64,000 nucleotides of DNA from Urechis unicinctus (Eukaryota; Annelida; Polychaeta; Xenopneusta; Urechidae), in contig CM067348.1 in assembly GCA_034190875.2 (NCBI GenBank), positions 10,757,694 to 10,821,693 on the forward strand, read 5' to 3'. A model generated the notes under the pieces. It was given only the letters and a program-made list of their open reading frames with translations. It was not told where the DNA came from and made no database searches. Positions 26,088 to 36,627 of the stretch are shown piece by piece; the first letter of the stretch is position 1; each line of letters begins with the position of its first letter. The translations under genes were made by a program, and so were the position numbers.

Positions 26088-27406
26088 TACCCAGTGAAGG
26101 ACACATAAAAGCAGTGATTACATACCCTGTTCCCTGCAATGTCAAAGGGGTAAGGTCATTTCTCGGTATAAATTTATTCCTGATACAGCTAAAATAACAA
26201 AACTGCTTAATAACCTCACCACGAATGATGCCAAGTTTGATTGGTCTTGCTGGTAGTTTAAACCCCAGATGATGTAAAATGGGCGCAATCTGGCTGAATG
26301 TTTTGGACTGGCCTTATTCAATGGTTATCCCACGACAAGCAAAGACACTAGAAAAGTGTTAATAAGAGAAAATGATGGTTTTTATATCACATCTTCAGAC
26401 CTGTAGCATTGAATTCCAAAGATTTCTCTCTTATCTTAGTTGTAACAGAAACCCTCCGTAACAATACCACGACTCAGCTTAGCAGGTATCAATAAAATGC
26501 TCATTGCGATAAAACAGCGACTTTCATGGCCAGGTGTGTACAGAGATGTGAGGGAATATTATGACAGCTGTCCCGATTGAATCCTATAAGCGATCATACA
26601 GACGTGAGAAACCAACAATGACCCTATTCGAGCCACTTACGGCCCCGTGGCAATGGACAACATCGGTCCACTGCCCAGAATTGCCAGCAGAAATGCTTAC
26701 TCAACGGGGTTATTGATCACTACTTGCGTTTTGTACTCAGCTGAGCTTGTTAATTACTGGAAGCCTGTACCCTAGCAAGTCGTTTGTGCTCACGGTATGC
26801 CTTTAGAAATTCGCACAGACAAAGATAAAGACTTCACAAGTAGATTGTTCAGGCAGTTAAATATTATGTTTTAGGGTTCGCATATATTTACCTCCGCCTA
26901 CAAGCCATACACCAATGGTAGAACTGAGAGGGTTAAAAGTACTTTAACAAACCTTCTCAGAACATTGTGCCATGATAAGCCAAACACGTGTGACCGATTC
27001 CTGTGTTCGATAACATTGGCTGTGAACTCAACAGTGAATCGTTCCATTAACTTGTGGCCTTTTGAGCTTATGTTCGGCTGTACACCGCGATTAGCACTAG
27101 ATATAACCCTCAGATCAGCAGTTGACTTCATACAGAGCAGGGGCGAACATCTAGCGAACATTCTGCGAGTTCAACTAGAAGGCCGGGACCTGGTATTAAA
27201 AGCTACTGAAGTCAATGAGGCAAAAACGAAAGCCGAATGGGAAAAGTCAGCACAGAAGTCAGAAATGCACAACTCTGTTCAAAAGCCCATTTATAGTTAT
27301 CACCGTGAAGGAGCATGCTGCCAAACTTAAGGATCTAAACAAAGGCAATTTCGTCCCAGCAATGATTGCATTTAGCAAGTTGAAGGTCGCAAAAGCCGTG
27401 ACTTGA
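26088..27406 (+). pseudogene. RT thumb, RNase H remnant and integrase (copy 2)
   Basis: The thumb motif (PVPCNVKGVRSFLGI) is at about 26,115-26,165. Integrase pieces follow: AMDNIGPLP near 26,650, RTDKDKDFTS near 26,815, and NGRTERVKSTL with WPFELMFGC between 26,915 and 27,080. These would supply the DDE triad, but frames change between them. The 26,275-26,460 segment is present here and deleted in copies 1 and 3. Confidence 0.78.
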
Positions 27407-29590
27407 TGCAATGAGTGGTGGGTGCAGTTAAAATAATGACTATAGATGTATTATGATATATGTCTTTATTCCAGATGCGTGTACCTTCTATGGATATAAA
27501 TTACTCGTTTTCGTGCGCGATATATGAACCATGGTTTATGAGCACGTCAGGAGTGATTAAACTAACAGTTTAGTCGGCTTACAAATGAAAAGCATTGTGA
27601 TTAAACTGTTTAAATAAGAAAAAGAAAAAAAAGCTATAGATTGTTGCCTAAATGCCGATTGCATTAAGAATTACGACGTTACTTTACAGAATGTGATCTA
27701 GAGTCATGTGGGAATAGCTCTATCAAACAAAGCAACATTCGCATCTCGTTCAATACCATCTATAGTGGCCATTAGGCTAGGCTGGAAGGTGCTACCTGCT
27801 GTGTTCGATGCAACTATGCCCTACCTAACGATATTAAAATCGACCTGGACATTTTCAAAAAACCAAGCACAAACTGTTGAAAACCCCTGCTCTTCGATTG
27901 AATCTTGATCGGCAGTCATAAAGCTTGCTAGCGCAGTCATCTGGTAACGACAGATAAAATCGACCACGTGCATAAGCTGAGCGCAAGAACGAACGACTGC
28001 GCACCACGCTCGTGAACCGTACTAGACTGGATAGAGTCACATACAGGCTGAAGGGAGCAACATAACGAGCTTAGTATACATGTTGACGCTTCGTACTAAG
28101 AACACGTCACGCGATCCCAAAATAGATGACATAAGTAGTATAGGGAGGTGAGGTATAGAAGTGTGGGCCCAATATACCGGAACAGCACTTTTGAATACGT
28201 CACAGGTCCTCGACCAATCACAGGCCAGGATTTACCAGAAAGTAAACCGGAAGTTCTCTCTCAGCCAATCACAGCACAGGGAAGTAGGACAAAGAGCGGG
28301 GCTTAATTCAAAGTTAAGAGAATATTTGACGCCATCTTGGTTTTGGGTATAATACTACTATTTTGACCCTCATTGACTTACCATTGTGACCTTTATGCAA
28401 ATTGAGCTCATTAGTATGTATAAATCCAAGTGAGCGATATAACAACATACTCAAAAAAGACAAAATGGCTAAATGGATTTGGGCAGAATGGCGGCTATTC
28501 TATAACCGGAAATTCAGGTTCTAGTAATACGGTTTAATTTAAGCATAACGTTCACGTCATTATGACAACATGATATATTGTATAGTGAGCGATATAACAA
28601 TTAAGTAGCTACCTAATTAATTAATCAAAGGTCAAAATATCTGAATTTTACCTGAAAATGAAAAGTGACAGATTCAGAAGCGTATGGACGCGCTGGTCAA
28701 GATGGTGATGACCATTTTTGATTTTAAATAATAATTAATTAATTAAAATTACTTTAAAAATTCAAACTTTTCACAAAAATTTAAAGTGGATATTTTCGGA
28801 AGCGTCTCGACTAGCTGATCACGATGGTGAAAGAATTTAAAACGATCAGATCGATATTCGATTTATGAAAATTATTTGAAATTTCAAAATAATTTTAAAA
28901 AATAAAACAAAATAGTTTCAGAAGCGCTTACACGAGCTGAACATATGGCGAAAGAATTAACTCGATAATAATTTTCCGTTTGAACGCTATACAGTCCTAA
29001 ACATTATAACATTGCTATACTGTATAGATCATAATTCACTGCCGCCGCATAGAGACTTGTTGTTATAATATTTGACCTACTTCCGGGTTGTGGGGAAAAC
29101 CCAGACGACGCACGTGGTGGATAGGAGAGAGTGAGGGATGTCATAACATTATCAAAATGTACCAACAGAAATCCCTACCTTGTGATTGTGTGACGTCAGA
29201 GCCTCTCTTTCACTGTCAGTCCTAGTGTACTTCAATATACTCCAGTTTTACTTTCGTTATCCACACATACTCCAAACGGCGTTGCGTTTTAAGCCATAAC
29301 GTCTGTGAAAGCACTGTCAAATTAACCAACAAGTATTAGCCAAACATATAATAAATATATAGACACACATTCAACAGTAATATTACCACACAACGTAATA
29401 TTATAACAACAAGTACTCACTGACTGCTGCCAGTCTCTCTCGCCATTTTGTTGACGCATGCGCAAAGTCCATGCAGAGTTGACACACTTAACCACAGGCC
29501 AAGCTGCTACATTCATTAGCGTCGATCAGATGGGGAGGCCGGCCTGGGTTAACTTGAATATAAGTTATATCATGCGTCCGTAGTTTCGTT
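27407..29590. other. non-coding region between pol and YqaJ-type gene (copy 2)
   Basis: No convincing gene. 27,407-28,080 is the block shared by all three repeat copies. 28,081-28,312 exists only in this copy (copy 3 has its first 60 bp). 28,313-29,590 is AT-rich and mirrors 9,380-10,651. Confidence 0.5.
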
Positions 29591-29883
29591 ATGGAGGAAA
29601 GCGCGGTATTCAATTATTCGACCAGCTCCATTGATGTGGAAATTGGCAGTTTAAGTGACGGTGACATCTTTTCAACTCCTGGCGTGAAAATCTTTAGGAC
29701 GGACAAAGACACGCAAACTGACATGCAAATAGAGAGAGTGAGTGCTTATTGTTATTATTATTATTTTATTATTTCTGTATGTAATATTACTGTTGAATGT
29801 GTGTTTATATATTTAATATATGTTTGGCTAATACTTGTTGGTTTAATTGACAGTGCTTTAACGGACGTTATGTCTTAAAACGC
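29284..29883. repeat. inverted repeat of intron 1 across a bidirectional start (copy 2)
   Basis: The arms 29,284-29,420 (minus) and 29,738-29,883 (plus) each read GTGAGT donor, intron, CAG acceptor and the start of a second exon (TGCTTT.AC.GACGTTATG). The plus arm is intron 1 of the YqaJ-type gene. The minus arm belongs to a putative divergent transcript whose first open frame starts at 29,516. The spacer between the arms (29,421-29,737) contains both start sites. Confidence 0.88.
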
Positions 29884-32568
29884 AAAAAGTTGGAATTGGT
29901 GGAAGGAAGCAAGAATATCATTGGGTATTCCCTAATAATCTGGAGTTACTTGACGTTAGTATATGTTTTCGCCAGAATGTGGAATGGGAGATTATTGGTA
30001 AGTAATGTAACTAATTAATTTTATTTCGTTAGTATGCTTAATTGAACAAATATGTATATTCAGATTTTTAAAATGTAACGATTGTTTGTTTTAGATAACC
30101 TAACAGCGGTATATTTTTCCTTTCTAACGCCACTGGCCAATTGCATTAAGTAAGCAATATTGTGGAAAATGCATAACTAAGTGTATATAGAATGTATAAA
30201 TTATATACAGCCAGATACATAAATGATTACCGTGTATTGTTTAGTAATGCATCGTATGTGATATTTATTGTATTGACTATAGTTACTTGCTGTTTATATC
30301 TTTATTTCTTTTATATATTTCAGAGTGCCGAAGATGTACGTCGGCTCAATGCCAAGCAGCTCAACATTGCACTGAAGCAGCATGGTCAGTGTCCTAAAGG
30401 GAAAAGACAACACAAAGTCTCAGTTCTCTGCAGTGCATTGGGCTTTAGTACCAGTCCAGGCTCATTCCAGACTATACTTTCATCTGTGAGGAGCACCACT
30501 CAAGGGTGGACCAAGGATATCAGAAAATCTCCATGCATTTCACTCTTAGATGTAACAGACTACCTTCTTCGTGCTCATGACACAATCACTCACACTCAAT
30601 CCGGTGATATAGAGGAATTCAACAGCAAGAACTTGAGGCGTTATAAAACTTTGCGAAGTTACAACCTTTACAAGTCAAAGCATGTTCACAGCATGCTTTA
30701 CCTCCCTATGACAGATGCACCGTACTGTGCAATTCAGGCAAGGTGTAATCCTTCATGGGATACCTCTGGAACCATGTACATTTGTATGTGTTTTTATTTG
30801 AAGAAGAGAGCGGCAAGCCGATGGGCTCCAGTTGCACCTGTGTTGCTGGACAAGGTGAAGCCTGCACTCATGTGGCTGCAATGTTGTTTGCTCTTGAAGA
30901 CTTCTCTAGTTTGGGATATCAGGATTTGCCTGATGACCCAGCTTCCACTGAGCTTCTATGTGCATGGAATGCTCCAAAGAACCCTAAGGTAAATAAATAC
31001 ACACCCAGTCTTACCTATTTCTTACCTGTTCTTTAACTTACCCTTGAATATGCAAAGTTACTGTTTAATTATTTTATTTTTTATAAAAGGCACTGACAGT
31101 TTAGCAGAATATTGATTTGTTGACATCCTTTTTATGTATATTGCAGGTGGATCCTGTACCACTGAAGGAGCTGAATTATCAAAATCATGCTCCTGGCCAA
31201 ACAGAATCCAAACGCCCACCCAAGCGCTTAGCAGAGTACAATCCGGTAGCACCACACAAGCGAAGGGTCAATCCGGATAGCTACCGTAGGCTCATCCACG
31301 AGCTGAGTCTTTGTCAGCCTGACGCACCCTTCCTCACCATTGCTGATGCTCCTCGTTGGGATACCTCACCTGTCTTACAGCCTAGCACAGTTGTCATTCC
31401 CACCTTGCCCCTTGCCATATCGGACCAAGATCCTTTGTTGATACCAGCTGCTGAGGAAAGTGTTGTCACCAGTCAACCCGATCCACCAACACTCACCTCG
31501 TGTATCAAACACTTCATGAGTAGCCACCAGCATCGTGCAGTCACTGAAAACTTGGTTCAAGAGTTTTATGCGACAATGAACATCACTGAGTCTGATCAGT
31601 GCACCATCAATCAGCTGACTCTTGGACAATCGAATAATCCTAAGTGGACTGCATACAGACAGGGCATGGTCACAAGCACCAGCATTCACCCAGTTTACAC
31701 CAGGATGCAGAGCATCAAAAGAAACTCGGCTTTGAATGCTAATCGCCTTGTTAGGCTATGTACAGAAGTAAGCACTTTCAAGGGAAACAAAGACACTCGA
31801 TATGGTTTGAAGTATGAGAAAGTGGCAGCCAATGCATATAGACAGGAAATGAAGTTGGCACACTCAAACTTTAAGTTGAGAGACTGTGGCCTTATGGTCA
31901 GCAAGACGCACAGGTTCCTGGGTGCAAGCATTGACTGTATTGCTTCATGTGACTGCCACCCAGAGCGACCAGTTGAGATCAAGTGCCCGTCATCGATGGA
32001 GAGCAAACCAGCTGGGTCACTATCGGAGCTTCCGTTCTTGATCGCTTCCGCCACCGACCGCTCCCTCCAACTTAAGAATCGGCCCACTCCTCATCCATAC
32101 TACACACAAGTTCAGTGCCATATGGCTGTAATGGGTGCTGTTACCAGTGAATTTGTTGTGTGGTCTCCCCAAGAAATGGCTGTTGTTAGTGTGAATTTTG
32201 ATGCAGGCTACTGGGCATCAGTTCTTGCAAATGCTGCCTACTTTGCCAAGGCTTTCCTCATCCCCCACATGTTGGCTGCTGTGTCCACAAACCATGGGGC
32301 TTCTGCTGTCAGTGTTACCCAGGTGGCACGGGATGACTTCCTCAAACATTATGTTTGTGGGAATACCAAGTGTAAGGGACTCATTCCAGATGCAAGTGTC
32401 AATCAGGATAATCAGGAAGCTAGTGTTATGTGCGAATGCAACTGTGGCTGTCGTGTGTTGTATCACTGGAGGTGCTCAAATTTCAATAGCATTGAATTGG
32501 AGGAGGGCGAGGAGTTGCCAGGGTGGTACTGTCCAAAGTGTGTGAGGGCATGTGATATATGCTACTGA
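29591..32568 (+). CDS. SWIM finger / YqaJ-type exonuclease / PHD-like protein, spliced, one frame break
   Basis: Four exons fit GT-AG rules and phase 0: 29,591-29,737, 29,854-29,997, 30,324-30,988 and 31,147-32,568. Exon 3 holds a SWIM-type finger (SSCTCVAGQGEACTHVAAMLF). Exon 4 holds a lambda-exonuclease/YqaJ fold: GLKYEKVAANAY, the metal-binding aspartate in GASIDCIAS, VEIKCP and YYTQVQCHM. A C-terminal PHD-like cysteine cluster ends in GWYCPKC. Such proteins occur in ISL2EU-like DNA transposons and many marine invertebrate genomes; a role in processing DNA ends is inferred. A one-base shift near 30,800, at a T-rich run, splits exon 3 just before the SWIM finger, so this copy is either recently dead or contains a sequencing error. 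The last exon, about 474 codons, is open. Confidence 0.8.
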
Positions 32569-33392
32569 ACAATTGTTCTTTTGTGACAAGTTTATTGAAA
32601 TGTGTTTTGATGTGATGAGTGTTATAAAAAAATGCATTTTGTGTGATGTATAGTATATAATATAAGTATGAGATTATTGTGGCACTGGTAGTTGAATGAA
32701 TAGTGGTATGACACAGGCTTATGCTCTAGACATATATAAATAGTGTGCTGTAAGATGTTATGTGCTATATCTGTCAGAATAAAATTTAAGTTAAATTATA
32801 TAAGCTTTATAGATTTATGGTATAAATGTTATACACAAACTACAGCTGGCCATGTCAAAAAATTTATTTGCAAAAAACAGCAAGACATGCAATGTTACCA
32901 ACAACAGAAATATAGATATTTGTAAAGAATAATTGAAAAGGACGGAATGATACAACAACAAAACCACGTTTTGTCAATTGACAGCTTATATGGATATATA
33001 CACATCTTAAGAAATCAAGAAAGTTTCAAGAAAGGTCGTTTGAAGTTCACAAGGAATGCACATGCTTTAAAAATGTTTTCGTAATTGTTAAGCATTGCAA
33101 CTTTCACTTCAGTTTCTGAATACCATCTAACTGAAACATAATAAAATATATTTATAAGTAGACGTAATATACTAGTTAATAGAAATTCGTGAGTTAAAAT
33201 ATAAATTTGCTTTCTTGCTCATGAAGGATACGCCTATCTTCAGTCAAGTTACGCTTATCTTCACTTAAAGTGGCTACCACTGTTTCCAATGGGGCTACAG
33301 TTGCTTGTAGTGTATCTCACTCGCTGGTGCGACAGTAGTGTTTGGAATGTGAAGAAAACATAGTTATGTATACTAATATGTATGATGTTGAA
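32569..33392. other. AT-rich gap, no gene
   Basis: 3' flank of the YqaJ-type gene running into the virus-like cluster. Several AATAAA-like signals (for example near 33,140) are present. No coding frame is convincing, and I found neither a transposon end nor a Polinton terminus by eye. Confidence 0.45.
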
Positions 33393-33842
33393 TTATTTAT
33401 GTTTATTAAACCATTTCATTACAGCACAATCGTTCATATTCATTACCACTTTACGTGGATTGTTTTCTTTACGCATATGATATAAAAAATATAAGCAATG
33501 TGGTCCACAAGTATCAAAAGCATACTGTACACGTTTTTTATTATACCACAAATGCTTAGTACCACTCATAGCCGCTAGGGTAGGCCAGTCAGTATGAAAC
33601 CTACTTGGTGCATTACCATAAGAGTCAAAAAAATAGGTCCTATTATGTTTCCTATTGGTGTAGATAGCGATCCAGTGTTCTCCTCGTGACGTCATTCGTT
33701 TTGTGTTCAGTATGACACTGAATGAAGGCGACTTCCTGTGTAGAAATATAGGCACGAGGCTTGTGTGATGTGCTGAATACGTCCCCTTGAAAGTAGATCC
33801 AAGCACGTGACGACCTACACGGTCTAGCTGGGCGGTATTCAT
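33393..33842 (-). CDS. adenain-like cysteine protease (virion maturation protease)
   Basis: A 149-residue intact frame. The catalytic histidine lies in RGEHWIAIY (about residue 54), the acidic residue in FFDSYG (about 72-77), and the glutamine/cysteine pair in YAFDTCGPHCLYFL (about 107-120), matching the C5 (adenovirus protease) order His-Asp/Glu-Cys and the short length typical of Polinton proteases. It would cleave capsid and core precursors during assembly. The ATG overlaps the stop of the upstream gene (ATGA), as in compact viral gene blocks. It is one of the few genes here with no break, and it lies at the left edge of the recognisable cluster. Confidence 0.88.
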   Translation of the reverse strand: MNTAQLDRVGRHVLGSTFKGTYSAHHTSLVPIFLHRKSPSFSVILNTKRMTSRGEHWIAIYTNRKHNRTYFFDSYGNAPSRFHTDWPTLAAMSGTKHLWYNKKRVQYAFDTCGPHCLYFLYHMRKENNPRKVVMNMNDCAVMKWFNKHK

Positions 33843-34126
33843 TTTGTTTTGAGTGAGGAGGCTTTGATTGACGGTTGCGGAAGTAGAACACCGACGATGG
33901 TACTCAGCATAGAAATGAATATTTCAGTATGGTTGTTCTTGGATATGTTAATAATTGAGGCTAACACAACACTAATAATGAGCAGACCAGACAGTAGAAA
34001 ATAAAATATTTCCAACACCACCTTCACTCTTTCGCGAGTAATTGATGTCTTTGGTTTTATGTCGGTGTTGATGCTAGCATCAAGAAAAGATGGGGTCAGT
34101 GATTCCGAATTAGTCTCCGCGTCCAT
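33839..34126 (-). CDS. small single-pass membrane protein, virus-like cluster
   Basis: 95 residues with a clear ATG. After a 30-residue polar N-terminus come two closely spaced hydrophobic stretches (about residues 34-58, IFYFLLSGLLIISVVLASII, and 70-82), so it probably has one or two membrane spans. No family is recognised. Its stop overlaps the protease start by four bases (ATGA), which suggests co-expression with the protease. A membrane role in virion or host-cell exit is inference only. Confidence 0.6.
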   Translation of the reverse strand: MDAETNSESLTPSFLDASINTDIKPKTSITRERVKVVLEIFYFLLSGLLIISVVLASIINISKNNHTEIFISMLSTIVGVLLPQPSIKASSLKTK

Positions 34127-34314
34127 GATCCTGCTCGTTTAGATAGGGCTATATGTTTGTAATCCTTCACGCTGGGTATATTAACAATAGAATATACAGG
34201 AGGTTTAACAGTAGGCACTTGGTTTCTGTTAATAGACGCGAAAATAGGTTTCTTCCTCTCTTAACTTGACGTCTTCTCCCAATCATCTAATGATATTGCA
34301 GCTGGGAGATGGGT

Positions 34315-35004
34315 TTATTGAAAATCAAAACGTAGAACGGTGTTACCTTTCCTAAAGTGTAGATTTTCGTTTAATGAATTCTTCAATATACATTCACATT
34401 TAAATAGATCGTCGTTCGTATTCAAACGAACATATGGTGTGCTCTTTTCCATCCTATATTTGTCATGTATTTGCCAAATACCTAATAAGTTTTGTGAATC
34501 CAAATCGGCGGTTAAGGTTAAAGCATTCTGAATGATACTGAGATAATTTTTTATAAAATGAAAGGTGTTGTGAATAACTGAAGTCAATGGCATTACACAT
34601 ACTTTGTCATTGTATGAACATTTCCACTCTTTAATATCAGTACCTAACCATAAAAACAACTTATTATATTCGAAACGGTTGCTGTCTATATAACAGCTAT
34701 TTCGTAATGTTTTAAAGGTAACAGATTCATTACTTTGTGCTGTGAATGTAAATGTGAATTTTGAAAGAATTCGGTTAAATCGTATACGTACATTATCTTT
34801 AATATTGAACTCACATATGCGAACATACTCATCATATGTATTAGTATGATTATACAAGTGTTCGTATATAAGTCTAGTTTTATCGATTACATACGTTGGT
34901 TTGTACAAACTATCATTCTCAACCATCTCCCATAACAATTCACACGCCCTAAGCAAATGGTCGGGGAGTAGGGAGGAAATAGTCTTTACTACATTTAGAA
35001 ACAA
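34315..35004 (-). CDS. unknown protein, virus-like cluster
   Basis: A 229-residue open frame with no motif I recognise. It is rich in Asn, Leu and Phe, with no membrane span and no P-loop. The frame has no ATG at its start: it stays open upstream to about 35,040 and the first in-frame ATG lies near residue 27, so the true start is uncertain and could come through splicing. It lies between the 92-residue gene and the membrane protein gene on the same strand. The position suggests a virion or accessory protein, but nothing in the sequence proves it. Confidence 0.5.
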   Translation of the reverse strand: MFLNVVKTISSLLPDHLLRACELLWEMVENDSLYKPTYVIDKTRLIYEHLYNHTNTYDEYVRICEFNIKDNVRIRFNRILSKFTFTFTAQSNESVTFKTLRNSCYIDSNRFEYNKLFLWLGTDIKEWKCSYNDKVCVMPLTSVIHNTFHFIKNYLSIIQNALTLTADLDSQNLLGIWQIHDKYRMEKSTPYVRLNTNDDLFKCECILKNSLNENLHFRKGNTVLRFDFQ

Positions 35005-35053
35005 TTCTAAATGATTTACACTGAAAATTGTAGCCGACTGTTTTAAAATATTA

Positions 35054-35332
35054 TTAAATAGTTATATTTACATTCATAAATTTGTTCAACGATTCAATAT
35101 CATAACGTATGGTGATGTCATTAGGAATAATAATAATTTTGTTATATTTCTTCTCTAAGCTGTCGTAATTAACTTTGCTAGCAAATATAACATACAAACA
35201 TTCATTGTTCAAAAGATATATGTCTGATGGCAAATTTACAAATGTACAACTCACTTTGCTCACATCAGGTCGTTGTGTGAACAAATCCGCTATGAAATGA
35301 GATGCGTTCTGATCTTTTGTACTACGTAACAT
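35054..35332 (-). CDS. small unknown protein, coupled start
   Basis: 92 residues; the ATG overlaps the stop of the preceding large gene as TAATG, a termination-reinitiation arrangement common in dense viral gene blocks. No motif is recognised; there are some beta-strand-like hydrophobic segments (IYLLNNECLYVIFA, KIIIIPNDI). Given the overlap it is likely translated with the fibre/capsid-like gene upstream. Confidence 0.5.
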   Translation of the reverse strand: MLRSTKDQNASHFIADLFTQRPDVSKVSCTFVNLPSDIYLLNNECLYVIFASKVNYDSLEKKYNKIIIIPNDITIRYDIESLNKFMNVNITI

Positions 35333-36627
35333 TATGATATTCTTTTGAAATCAAGTGTAACAATTACAGGCACTGAACCAGACATAAATGGTATACGATT
35401 GCCTTCACTATCTAACACTTGTATGCTAATTGACGTAATGTCGCCTTGTTTTATTCTCTTATATATAATTGACTTGGGCGAAAAGAACGAATAATCAGCG
35501 TCATTATATTCAAAAGGTATAATATCAAGCAGTTTATCATTCACAATACCAACGAATAGGTTTTCGAGAACATCACAGTGGATATGAAGATTATGTAGAC
35601 CACTTAATAAATCGACATGTTCTTTACTAGAAATTGAAGTATAGAAAGTACCAAAGTCGTTAATGTCTACAAGTGTTTTTTCTTGAAGAATATCTGTATT
35701 ACTTGGTGATAAGGTTGTGTCTATAATAATATCAGTATTACTTGCTGCTAAGTTTGGGGTTGTGATTTCAATATCAATTGTTGATAAGTTTTTGGTTGTG
35801 GTTCTATATAAACATAAGACCGTGTCACTTGTGTAGCCGAAACCTAACAGCATTGATAACTTAGCTGTCAAACAGAATACTACATGTGTAATATCATCGG
35901 TTGGCAAAGGTTGAATTAATGACACTTTCTTCAGGCTAAATGTAAAGATCTTTTGTATTGAGTTGTATTGTATGACAACAATACTATGCAATGCTTCATT
36001 GTCAAAACTATTTAAAAAAAGGTCTGGAACTTCATCAAGAGACACTATTGTTGCTGGGGCGGGTATTTCTCCGTAAACTAAATTATCAATGAGAAGTTTT
36101 GCTTGTGGAGCCGAATTAACATATTTACCTATTACACATAATGTAGCATTCTGATACTGTTCTATTCGATCAGTACTAATGTGTGATGGTATGATAAGAG
36201 GGAGAACACGTGATACTTCAGGTCTATCCAAAAGTGATGTCTTAAAGGCATCTGAATAATATGTCAGGAATATAATGTTATCAAGATTGTATACAGTGTC
36301 TAACTCCTTTAAGTAACTCGTTCCATATGTTTCGTAGATAGATAGTATATTGTCATACGAATTGCGAGGAATATAATCATAGGAATTCATGGGTTTGAAC
36401 AAGGTTACTGCGGTTGCGGTGTTGAAATGATGGTAGTTAACATCTATATTTAAATACTGAAAGCCATCTACGTCACTTGAGAAATTAGTTTGGAAGCGTA
36501 TTTTGAAACTATCATTAGTATCATTTGGTACCGCAACAATAACACGTGACAATGAAACACTGTTGGCAGCAATGAGGCTGTGTACTTGTGTTGCTCCCTG
36601 AACAGACAATGGTGTCTGCCTTAACAT
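35332..36627 (-). CDS. Polinton-type virion protein (penton/fibre-like), C-terminal module
   Basis: 431 residues. A central LSMLLGFGY motif (about residue 255) and a C-terminal module with LHIHCDVLENLFVG, then SISIQVLDSEGNRIPF and a short beta-rich end (VPVIVTLDF), resemble the conserved tail of a structural protein carried by many Polintons and adintoviruses; I recognise the pattern, not a named family. A role at the virion surface or vertex is inferred. It overlaps the upstream 340-residue frame by 107 bp in a different frame, and that upstream frame turns cysteine-rich and implausible inside the overlap. The two may therefore be one gene split by a frameshift. Confidence 0.6.
   Translation of the reverse strand: MLRQTPLSVQGATQVHSLIAANSVSLSRVIVAVPNDTNDSFKIRFQTNFSSDVDGFQYLNIDVNYHHFNTATAVTLFKPMNSYDYIPRNSYDNILSIYETYGTSYLKELDTVYNLDNIIFLTYYSDAFKTSLLDRPEVSRVLPLIIPSHISTDRIEQYQNATLCVIGKYVNSAPQAKLLIDNLVYGEIPAPATIVSLDEVPDLFLNSFDNEALHSIVVIQYNSIQKIFTFSLKKVSLIQPLPTDDITHVVFCLTAKLSMLLGFGYTSDTVLCLYRTTTKNLSTIDIEITTPNLAASNTDIIIDTTLSPSNTDILQEKTLVDINDFGTFYTSISSKEHVDLLSGLHNLHIHCDVLENLFVGIVNDKLLDIIPFEYNDADYSFFSPKSIIYKRIKQGDITSISIQVLDSEGNRIPFMSGSVPVIVTLDFKRIS

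Larger units (their letters stand above)
24505..27406 (+). mobile_element. Ty3/Gypsy-type pol remnant, copy 2 (best preserved)
   Basis: Protease, linker, RT N-terminus, RT core with the YIDD box, thumb, and an integrase with a recognisable acidic triad region follow each other on the plus strand. Frameshifts, stops and at least one short gap separate them. Order and motifs place it in Ty3/Gypsy (Metaviridae). Neither gag nor flanking long terminal repeats were found, so it is a decayed internal fragment embedded in the larger duplicated repeat. Confidence 0.88.
18985..31224 (+). repeat. 12.2-kb duplicated segment, copy 2
   Basis: Second copy of the segment at 1-12,269, and the better preserved one: it keeps the reverse-transcriptase core, the integrase glutamate region and the full YqaJ-type gene beyond the duplicated part. 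Similarity ends at 31,224 because copy 1 is interrupted there, while copy 2 carries on in the same reading frame to a stop at 32,568. Confidence 0.93.

Noticed and set aside
30086..30144. Extra small exon between exons 2 and 3 of the YqaJ-type gene (TTTTAG ... GTAAGC)
   Set aside because: It has splice-like ends but is 55 bp long and would put downstream exons out of phase; copy 1 also differs at its acceptor.
31375..32087. Minus-strand frames of 104 and 130 residues
   Set aside because: Antisense to the long open exon 4 of the YqaJ-type gene.
33226..33275. Short direct repeats TACGC(C/T)TATCTTCA(G/C)T as a possible element terminus
   Set aside because: Only two short copies and no partner at the other end of the cluster.
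33652..33891. 79-residue minus-strand frame overlapping the protease
   Set aside because: Shadow frame of the protease gene and its upstream neighbour; no motif.
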